From Sporobolomyces roseus (Eukaryota; Basidiomycota; Microbotryomycetes; Sporidiobolales; Sporidiobolaceae): a DNA stretch of 64,000 nucleotides. The position numbers and the translations under genes are program-made. The first letter of the stretch is position 1. Each line of letters opens with the position of its first letter. The notes beneath the pieces were generated by a model. The model ran no database searches. It had not been told where the DNA came from and saw nothing but the letters and a program-made list of their open reading frames with translations. The DNA lies in assembly GCA_016617785.1 (NCBI GenBank), contig JADILM010000014.1, positions 1 through 64,000 on the forward strand. The letters run 5' to 3'. Positions 55,428 to 64,000 of the stretch are shown here, piece by piece.

Positions 55428-55510
55428 TACAAGTAGTGGGACTTGAACCCACATGGCTGGAGGCCACAGTTTCCTAAGAACTGCCCGGCTACCAATTACG
55501 GCATACTTGC
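55428..55510 (-). tRNA. trnL: tRNA-Leu (TAG), copy 2
   Basis: Same sequence as 27262-27344. Confidence 0.95.
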
Positions 55511-55554
55511 ATGAAAAAGGGGGGTTAAATAATTTAATGTTGTAACAAATAATA

Positions 55555-55800
55555 CTATGAGTATAGTAATAGGAATGACAAACCAAAACCTTTTTTAAAA
55601 ATTAAATTCTAGAAAATTAAATATAATTATTAATTCCTTTTTAATTTTAAAATAGGAATAAGTTTAACTTCTTTGTTGCTCTTTACCTTTCATTTTTCTT
55701 GAGTTAAATTTTTCCTTTTTATAACTAGAAATTTTTAAACCCTATTGTTTATTTATCATCGTTCCCCTACTTAAAAAACGGCCCCCATTGTCCTCCCCGG
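55555..55800 (-). pseudogene. atp9: atp9, copy 2, truncated by corrupted sequence
   Basis: Exon 2 is clean only from its stop (55555) to 55580. The next 200 nt follow the atp9 intron in the same direction with many errors (for example ATTCCTTTTTAATTTTAAAA for the intron's TTCCTTTTAATTCTAAGG) before the sequence turns back. Confidence 0.7.
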
Positions 55801-55929
55801 TTTGATAAACTTAATTTGTTTAAAAAGGAATTTTAAAAAAATTTTGGTCAGGAAAAAGTTTAAAATTATTTACTTTAATTTTTTATCACTTTTCAACCCT
55901 TTAAAGAAAGTTTAGGGGGCAAGGGAAAA

Positions 55930-56330
55930 CATCAATTACTTCTATCAGTTTTAATTTTTCGGGTTAAAATTCTGGACTTTACCCAACCGTGTTTCACTTT
56001 TCCTATATTCTAGTGGAAAAACAAAATTTTAAAAAAAGGTTCCCAAATTTATTTTTAATCTAACCACGAAACTTCCGGGTAATGTTAAAAAAGAAGGCTA
56101 AATTTCTTAAATTCTAGGGTAACATTAATTTTTATCCGTTTGGGAAAAATTTAAAAAAAATTTCCATTTAACAATTTAATCCATAAACTTCGAGATAACC
56201 AAAAGAATTAAAATTGTTATTTATAACCCCCTTTTTAAAAATAGCCCTTTCGGGCCAAAAGGTGCCGGGAACAATTTATAAAATCTTAAATGGAAAAATT
56301 AAAGGTATTTAAAAAATTAAAACTGACATT
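55930..56330 (+). pseudogene. atp6: Corrupted inverted atp6
   Basis: Noisy match on the plus strand to the atp6 exon 1 end, intron and exon 2 start (CTGGACTTTACCCAACCGTG; CATCAATTACTTCTATC). No frame is open. Its C-rich motif and stem follow near 56470-56510. Confidence 0.7.
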
Positions 56331-56884
56331 TTCCCAAAACTTCTTTCTTGGGGGCAGGAAACCGGTAAGTTATCAGTTACTTAATTATTTTACTTTTTTA
56401 AAATAGGGGGCAATTAATTACCTTTTTTTGTCCTTCAGAAAACAAATACCCGGGTTTTTTTATCATTGAGTTTAGTATTCAAGTGTATAATCCCCCTTTT
56501 TCCAGCCCTTTTGGCTACGGATTTTAATATATTTTGCTTACTTTCAGAATTGTAAGCCAAATATTACCGGGAATGTTTACATTATTTACTTTACCTTAAA
56601 AAAAAAATTTTTTAACTAAAAAGAAGGCCGTAAGGGTAATTAAAATCAAAACCCCTATTTACGGTCTATAAATATCTCTTCCTTTAATTTAATATTTTTA
56701 AAGTATCTAAAAGAGGTTCATATAGTACTTTTTTTGGTTTATCCAAAAAATAGGCAAGTTGTCTAGATAATGATTAACACTTAAAATTTTATAAGAAACT
56801 ATTTTTAAATTAGGTAACTTATAAAATAAGCATGTCCCTTTTATTAGAATTTTGGGGAATACAAGGGAAAGAATAAAAGGTATT

Positions 56885-56970
56885 AATAGTCTTCAGGGCT
56901 AACGGTGCGGAAAACTTTAATTTTTAGATGCTGGTTCACTCCCGGAATTTCCCCCTTTCACCGAGATAAC
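56885..56970 (+). pseudogene. trnN: Corrupted inverted tRNA-Asn
   Basis: AGTCTTCAGGGCTAACGGTG and the following bases correspond to trnN read in reverse. Base changes destroy the cloverleaf. Confidence 0.7.
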
Positions 56971-57134
56971 TTCCCTCTTTTAGCGGGGACAGAGGGGTCG
57001 CCCCGGAGTTTTTTACCCAGTTTGTTTCGGGTTTTTTACTTTTTGTTACCTAGGGGGCGAATGCTTACCTTTAAATTTACTTTTCCTTTTCTACACTAAT
57101 ATTTTTTTAAAACAAAGGGGTAAAAATTTTTTCA

Positions 57135-57685
57135 TTTTAGCAAAGTATTATTTAATTAAGCTTTTTCCTTTTTTAGGGATTAGGTTTTCACCTAAAAACC
57201 CCGTAATTTTGTATTTTTTTAATTCTTTTCCTTAAGGCATTATTTGTTCTATTTTGGGGGCCTAAGGCGGATATTAATTGCTATTTGGTCTATCGCCTCT
57301 TATTTTATTTTATCAGAGCTTAACCCAGATGGGGGTTATTGATACTGGCAAGAGTACATAAGACTTACCTTAGTTTTAGGGAAATATTTTTTAGTTACTA
57401 TCAATTTAAGTAGCTAAGAGGTGGGTCATACACGATATTAATATCTTTAACGGTTAAAAACTTTATTAGGTATTTCAACATGAGCTCTCTTGATTTTTTT
57501 TCCCCCCTAGCGGGGAAAGGGAAGGGTCCGAGGTTCAAACCCAGTTTTCGTAACACTTTAAAAACCCACTCAAATTTGGGTATTGGGCAAGGTCTATACA
57601 CTACCACACTATTTTGGGTTTCAAGTGTAATTTTCTTATAGCAATTAGGGCCAATTGTGTTATGTATAGATCCTGCAAACAAATC
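57135..57685 (+). pseudogene. nad6: Corrupted inverted nad6
   Basis: Starts after the recognisable leader TTCTACACTAATATT and ends at GCAAACAAATCATAATCCCC, with the 3' motif intact. The body is full of frame breaks. Confidence 0.75.
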
Positions 57686-57719
57686 ATAATCCCCCTTTTG
57701 TTAATCCAACCTTTTAATA

Positions 57720-58145
57720 GTAAAAGGTAAGCTTTCTTAATGGTAAACTAAAATTCCCAATTTACGATTAATTCATCTTTTAGTGTTAATCGCTGGGTAA
57801 GGCGGTATAGGTACTAACACGGATTCAAATCTTTGATTTTTTCATTCCCTCTTAACCCTAATATATTAAGGGGATTTAATGGTAAATACAAATTAAATTC
57901 TAACATGCGAAACTCTATCCCTTTTTTTGGAAGAAGTGAAAAAACATATAAAATAAATTAAAATTAAATTGGGTAATGGTAGCATCAATCTCCAAAGTTG
58001 CGGATTTTCGAATAAGCCATTTGTTTTTCCCTTTTCCTTTTAACAATATTCTTTTAAGAACTTAAAAAAATAAAGTAATGGGACTTGAACCCATACAAAT
58101 AACGTCATGGTTGCTTAAGCCATGTCTACCAGTTCCCCAAAACTT
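57720..58145. pseudogene. Corrupted inverted tRNA cluster (Arg, Cys, Trp, Trp, Leu)
   Basis: Order and orientation are the reverse of 24110-24601. Fragments such as GTCTACCAGTTCC (trnL) and ATCAATCTCCAAAGT (trnW-CCA) are legible, but none folds as a complete tRNA. Confidence 0.7.
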
Positions 58146-58319
58146 GTTTTTCTTCCCTTAACCCTTTTTTAGAAGTAAGAGAAAGGAACTTAAAAATTCT
58201 CAATATTTCCCAAAACCTGTTAAAGAAAAAGGGAAAAAATATAAAGAAAAATTAAAATTATTTTATAAGAATCAGGGGGGTGGACAAATCCCTTCCCCGG
58301 AACAGATCTTATAGGCCTT

Positions 58320-58405
58320 GGATAAATACAGATGGGAATTGCATACAAATATATGTGCCCTTTCCGGTACCAAGGGTTCGAAACCTTTTTATCCTTCCCT
58401 TAATT
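58320..58405 (+). pseudogene. trnS: Corrupted inverted tRNA-Ser
   Basis: Legible pieces GCCCTTTCCGGTACCA and GGTTCGAAACC correspond to the 3' half of trnS(TGA). Confidence 0.65.
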
Positions 58406-58549
58406 TCTCCCCCTAACAATGGGGAAAAGGAAAAATAAAAACCCCTTATAATTTTTATTCAATCTTGTTCAAAAATTATTTAAGGCATAATTACTTTTTT
58501 TTTAGTAAGTAAACAAAACAACAAGGGCGATTCTATAATTTTTTAAATA

Positions 58550-59375
58550 AATTACAGAGTTTCCAAGGCACCCCTTATTGTGTCCTTCACCATGGCCATT
58601 ATTTTATTCTCTTCTAATTTTCTTTCCCCACAATGAAACGGGGAAGGAGGTATTTTAAGTATCATTATTACAATCTGTTCAAATTCTAGGTTCCAAGATA
58701 TGGGGTACTTTTAGGAAACCACACATTTGCTGTCAAAAATTTAATTGGTTACAGTTTATTTCAGGAAACTTCCTTATCTCAACCTGGGGCCTTAAAAACT
58801 AAAACCCTTTAAATTAAAATATTGCCAGAAAAGTCTTTAAAAGGTTTTAAATATTTAGTGCAATCATTCTTAAACCTAAAACCCTGACTAGGTTTAAACT
58901 AACTAAAAATACATTTTAAAGGAAACTTCGTAAAAAGTCTATTTGTACTGATATAATAAACTCCTCTTAAAAAACTTCCCTCACCTTTGACCCTTAATTA
59001 AACCTTGGGCCCCAGCCGGGAAAGACCCCCTTTAAAATTGGACCCATTTTAAACAAACCTACTTCTTCATCAGGGGCTATGTTTAGCGAACTCTTAATTA
59101 GGGTAAGACGATAACTATTAAATTATTATCACTTAGATTTCTGTGATTTTCCGGTCACAAGGATTAAACTCGAGGCCCATTTACAATCCAGATGGAGCTA
59201 GGTTCAACATTTTTTTTGTACAGGGTTCCCCTATTAGTTATTATTGGTAAGCATTCATTCAGTAGATTCTTCCGAATTTACATCCATTAACAACCAACCC
59301 CCTTTTCAGGTTCAATCCTATATGGCACTTCTTGAGTAGTTTGGTTATTCCTTTACACCAAACTGGTGGGGTTCA
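58550..59375 (+). pseudogene. cox3: Corrupted inverted cox3
   Basis: Legible from GTCCTTCACCATGGCC near the start to TACACCAAACTGGTGGGGTTC at the end. Many indels; intron traces lie in the middle. Confidence 0.75.
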
Positions 59376-59697
59376 TAACTCTTAATTTTTACCCCTTTCT
59401 TATTAAAAAGTTGGCAATCAATCCCCTTTTATTGTTTAATCAATTATGATGTAATCCTTTTTGATGTACTTCTTAATAGACAACGTCGAGATTATTACTT
59501 GACCACCTTGTAAACGCAAGTTTGCACGTTTCTATTGTGATTGCTCTACCTAGTTCGCCTCCAGTACATGGAGGATGCTAAGGATGGGCTAGTTAATACA
59601 AATTATTACTAGTTCACAGCATTATATTGCTTAATTATACGTCCAGTCTAAGTACTGGATGATATTAAGGATAGGAGGTAAATTTATTATTATTATT

Positions 59698-61077
59698 ATG
59701 ATTACAGCACTTATTCTTATTCCATTACTAGGAGCGTTAATTCTAGCTCCTATGTCGGAAACCACACCACTACAAATTTCACAAGTTAAGCGAGTAGCTT
59801 TACTTACAACTGTAGTAACTTTCATCTTATCAATGGTTATGTGGGGTGAATTTGACTCAAGCTCAAGCCAGTACCAGTTTACTGTAGAGTACAACCAACT
59901 TAGCTATCTGCACATGCACATGGGAGTTGACGGTCTTTCACTTTACTTCGTATTACTTACAACATTTACAATGCCAATCTGTGTATTAGCAAGTTGGGAG
60001 AATGTTAAACACAACATTAAATCATACATGATTGCTTTCTTAGTACTAGAGAGTCTTCTAATTGCAGTATTCGTAGTATTAGATCTATTACTATTCTACG
60101 TATTCTTCGAGTCAGTTTTTTTTTAATTTTCCACCCCCATTCCATTTTATTTAGGTTTTTTTTTCCCTTCCTTTTTCCCCAAAGTTGGAAGTACTGACTT
60201 CGAAGTGTTATCATTAGCTGACATTAGTTTCGAGAGCCAGCGATGGTTATGGTTAGCTATTTTCTTAAGTCTAGCTATTAAAACTCCATTATTACCAGTT
60301 CACATTTGGCTAAGTCGTGCACACGTAGAGGCGCCCGTTGCTGCGTCAATGGTTCTGGCTGGGTTAATTCTTAAACTAGCTACATATGGATTCCTACGAG
60401 TTCTAATTCCATTCTTACCTGAGGCTACATCATACTTCTCACCATTAGTACAAACTATTGCTGTTGTTACACTAGTGTACAGTTCATTAACTACACTACG
60501 ACAAACTGACTTTAAAGTTCTTGTTGCTTACTCATCAATTGCCCACATGTCAGTAGTTGTTATTGGTCTATTCTCTAACACATTACAAGGTATCGAAGGT
60601 GCTATTCTATTAGGAATTGCCCACGGTATTGTGTCACCAGCTATGTTCATGTGTGTAGGTGGAATTCTTTACGATCGATACCACACACGTGTGATCCGAT
60701 ACTACCGAGGACTTACTCAGTACATGCCAATGTTCTCATTACTATTCTTCCTATTCATCTTAGGAAACATGTCTACACCATTAACTGTTAACTGGGCAGG
60801 AGAATTAATGGCCTTGATGGGCTCAATTCAACGAAGTCCACTAATTGGATTAGCTATGAGTTCCGGTATTGTATTCTCTGCGGCATACTCAATTTGGCTA
60901 TACGCACGACTATGTAACGGTTCTTGGTCTCCTTTCCTTGGTTACGCTATTGATGTAACTCGACGTGAGTTCATGGTATTATTACCATTACTAATCACTA
61001 TGTTCCTATTCGGACTATTCCCTAACATCATTCTTACTGATCTACACTACTCAGTATCAACATTACTATACGAATAG
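59698..61077 (+). pseudogene. nad4: Inverted nad4 with corrupted block
   Basis: Exact to full-length nad4 from the ATG at 59698 through ...FYVFFESV and again from GTTGGAAGTACTGACTTC to the stop. Positions 60118-60184 are replaced by a shorter noisy run that breaks the frame. It does contain most of the 105 nt missing from copy 1. Confidence 0.85.
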
Positions 61078-61283
61078 TTTTTTTTTTTTAATCCCCCCTT
61101 CCCCCCCCCAAATAACTTGTCGGTTTTCCCCTTATATAAATTTATACGTGTTTTTTAATTTTTTAAAATTTTTTTTTTAAAAACTTTTTTAAAAGTTTAT
61201 ATAAGTTGTATACTTCTTATTCGTTGTTTATAGTACAAGTTTACCTCTCTAGTATCATATTCTTGTTTGTCTCTTATAATAAA

Positions 61284-61355
61284 TCGGAGAATTGGGAATC
61301 GAACCCAAACGTTCTTCAACCCAAATGAAGCGCCCGGCCATTAGGCTTTCCTCCG
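61284..61355 (-). tRNA. trnP: tRNA-Pro (TGG), inverted copy
   Basis: Exact reverse complement of 20539-20610. Confidence 0.92.
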
Positions 61356-61394
61356 GATACTTATATATTTACCATTTAAGAAAATGGGGGGAAC

Positions 61395-64000
61395 AATGTG
61401 GTATCATCAAGTCTAGCGACTCATTAGTATCACTCAGCTGACGCCTTGCAGCGCTTACACATGTGACCTATCAAGGACGTGGTCTACATCCTGTCGCTTG
61501 CTAGCTTCCAAAGAACAGCTTCGATCTTATATGCTTTCAGATCTTATCCTTAACACATGTAGCTACTCTGCGATACCATTAACGTCTTTTAAACGCAACT
61601 AATAGCAGATACACCAGAGATGTGCACCTGATGGTCCTTTCGTACTAACCAGATGTTCTTCTTATTCTATATGTCCCACCAGAAGATAGGGACCATACTG
61701 ACTCACGTCGTATTGACTGCCACTCAAATATTTGTATAATGTATATGAATGGCTGGACTATATTACCAATACTAGCTAAATTAACCAGTAATTGTTCTAC
61801 ATGTAGTCTCTGAGGTTATTTCTGCTAGTTACCTTATTACTAGACTGTGTTCCCTACGTTTAGGTCGTCCATTTAAAGGATTCTAGCATACAGTAGAATT
61901 GATTTGGGCTCTAATTTTAACCCAACTCACGTACCACTTTAATCGACGAACAGTCGAACCCTTCCCAGCTTGTACACCAGGAGGATGTGATGAGTCGACA
62001 TCGCAATTTGCTATAATATATGTGTATGTATATATAGCGATCTTAATCTTTCAATTAAGTTAGATCATATCTCAGTCCATATTAGGACCTTAGCGTATGA
62101 TCGTTGAGATCTATAATCTGCTGATTAGCCAATCTTCCAACTTTAATTCAAATTTGAATATGGAAGCTCTAAGGCTGTCCCAGCATATAGCTAATAATAA
62201 CTTGATATTACTATCAAGCAACCCCGATGTATTTGAGGTGCCAAACAGCGCTTACGATATGAACTCTTTCGCGCTATTAGCCTGTTATCCCTAGCGTAAC
62301 TTATCCGTTGAACGATAGCTATACCATAATATACTATCGGTTCACTATGCCCTACTTACGTACCTGATTGACCTGTCAGTCTCTCAGTTTAGCACACTTT
62401 TGCCATTATGCTGTTATTGATCTTACATGATCACTTAGTCCCCGTCTAAGCTATGTGTACCTATTGGACCCCTCCGATGCTTTCTTGGAGGGTACCGTCC
62501 CAGTAAAACTACCCATCAGACACTTTCCCTGTTATTTACAGGTTAGTGCATCTAAGATTTGTTGAGGTTTCCTTTTATCGGACCTATACCGGCAAAGAAT
62601 TCCTACTGACTATAGTAAAGTTGTATCTTCCCCTCTAAGGGGGTTAAAGTCTACCCTTTTTAAATTTTAGGGAAAATTTTAAACTCATCCCCTTTATCAG
62701 GGGAAACGGCCAAAGGGAATTTCCACCAACCTTTTTTAAGACCCTTTAGTTTAAACAAAACTCTTTTTTTAGAAAAATCAAACCCCCATTCCGGCACCCC
62801 CAATATAAAGATTTAGAGGGCATCTCCCCCCCTTTTTGCCCCCCCAAAAAAAAAAGAGGGGTTTTTTTTGCCGAGTTTTTTCCCCTTTTTAAAATTTTAT
62901 TATTCCGTCACCTTAGTATACTCTACCCGAGAACCTGTGTCGGTTTAAGGTACGGTAGCTAGATTGCATTTTTTCCTGGACCTATATATTATAGGCCGTT
63001 TTGCAATATAATCATCGAGATGTCGCATTGGCTAATCCCTTAGATACCGCCAAACCATCTATGCGCCCACCTGCGGTGGGCGACTAGATGGAATGATAAC
63101 CTGAGGAAGTCTAACTTGCCCTCAGAAACCTTTCTCTTTCGGTGTGAATGATTTAACATTCATTTATGCTACTCATGCCAGCATCCTCACTCCAGTTACC
63201 TCCAAACAATAAAATACTGCTCTTCATTAGTACTGGACGCTCTGCTACTTATTAAACCCAACTCCCGCTCCATATTAGGGTTACAAAAGCTGGATTTATA
63301 CAATGGTATTAGTGTATTGATTAAGACCCGGTATATCTTCGGCGCATGCGACCTAGACCACTGAGCTGTTACGCTTTCTTTAAATGATGGACGCTTCCAA
63401 TCCCACATCATGGCTGTATCAGGTCACACACTTCCTTAATTTCACTTGTCAATATCTTAGGGACTTTAACACATTGTTTGGGCTGTTTCCCTCTCGTCAT
63501 AAGACCTTATCACCCTACGACTCACTGCCAATGAATACTTATAATCATTCCGAGGTTAACTGACCTAGATAGGGCTTTCACACCCCCCTAGTCGGCCGTT
63601 TATATCTTATCGTTAAATAAGTATAGCGGGCATGTCAATCAGTGCTGTACCTACTATAAGCTCTATATTGACGCTGCACTGCAATGCATTTCGCAGAGAA
63701 CCAGCTATCACGACGTTAGATTAGCATTTCACTCCTAACCACAGATCATCAGAGCACTATGCAACGTACATCTGTTCGGACCTATAATCCTGCCCATGGC
63801 TAGATCACGTCGTTTCGGGTCTAATAATGCAGACTTATCCCATCCCAATATATATATTAAGATAGTCGCTTTCGCTTGGACTTATTAATCTTGCCTACAC
63901 TATTAAGTTGCTGACCCATTATGCAAAAGGTACGACATTATAACTAAATACTCTGTCTGCTTATAGGATTGCTAGTTCAGGCTCTATTTCACCAGTCATC
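61395..64000 (-). rRNA. rnl: Large-subunit rRNA, inverted partial copy
   Basis: Reverse complement of the 3' part of rnl with both introns (61717-61919 and 62004-62235). Positions about 62571-62905 are corrupted. It runs off the window at the point matching 17732 in copy 1. Confidence 0.9.

Larger units (their letters stand above)
55581..64000 (-). repeat. Inverted, partly corrupted copy of the atp6-rnl region
   Basis: From about 55.9 kb on, the sequence is the reverse complement of copy-1 positions from about 26.8 kb down to about 17.73 kb. Stretches 59461-60117, 60185-61077, 61195-62570 and 62905-64000 look essentially exact. Those between are noisy, with long A, T, C and G runs and lost bases typical of uncorrected long reads. 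It lies after a turn-around without a loop gene set, so a fold-back chimera is likely. Confidence 0.9.

Noticed and set aside
55581..59460. Diverged nuclear mitochondrial insertion (NUMT) or a novel AT-rich plasmid
   Set aside because: Errors are homopolymer-type and stop abruptly at exact-matching segments, which indicates read error; no plasmid polymerase frame is present.

Overview
The window is fungal-type mitochondrial DNA. It carries the full oxidative-phosphorylation set (cox1-3, cob, atp6/8/9, nad1-6, nad4L), both rRNAs, a free-standing rps3, an RNase P RNA and 25 tRNAs. Four conserved Trp positions are written TGA (one each in cox1, cob, nad2, nad5), so UGA is Trp. The nad4L-nad5 and nad2-nad3 pairs, the latter overlapping by one base, are typical of fungi. 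rnpB, genes on both strands and GC-rich double hairpins suggest an early-diverging (zygomycete- or chytrid-grade) fungus; the species cannot be named from this sequence.

Three blocks make up the window. Positions 1-28061 are one complete genome unit. Positions 28062-55580 repeat it head-to-tail, as expected from a circle of about 28.17 kb assembled past its own origin or from a concatemer. The only large difference I found is a 105-nt in-frame stretch of nad4 present in copy 2 and absent from copy 1. Positions 55581-64000 turn back on the genome: after a short noisy continuation into atp9 the sequence becomes the reverse complement of the atp6-to-rnl part. Clean stretches alternate with homopolymer-rich, read-error-like stretches. 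This looks like a fold-back chimera left unpolished, not biology.

Layout of one unit: a plus block (trnH, rnpB, trnM, trnD, nad4L-nad5, a ten-tRNA cluster, rps3, trnI, cox1, atp8); a minus block (cob, nad1, cox2); a plus block (trnR, trnG, nad2-nad3, rns, rnl, trnP); a minus block (nad4, cox3, trnS); plus trnL(UAA); and a minus block (two trnW, trnC, trnR(CCU), nad6, trnN, atp6, trnL(UAG), atp9). Eight very small group I introns (191-232 nt, no ORF) interrupt cox1 (two), nad3, rnl (two), cox3, atp6 and atp9. All fit U|intron...G| splice boundaries.

The most interesting signals lie between genes. A C-rich motif, consensus TAATCCCCCTTTTT in gene sense, lies at or just after the 3' end of almost every mRNA and rRNA, resembling the C-core 3'-processing motif of Schizosaccharomyces mitochondria. 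A second motif, ATATAAGAGAYRWAC, recurs about a dozen times in spacers and resembles the yeast promoter ATATAAGTA. Double-hairpin GC elements built around TAAGCTTA, and a family of short GC palindromes, have spread through spacers, rnl and, in frame, rps3 and nad6. Other oddities are two tRNA-Trp genes (anticodons CCA and UCA), a tRNA-Arg(CCU) with little visible demand, a shared element in the rps3 and nad4 leaders, and a duplicated nad4 tail beside a double hairpin.
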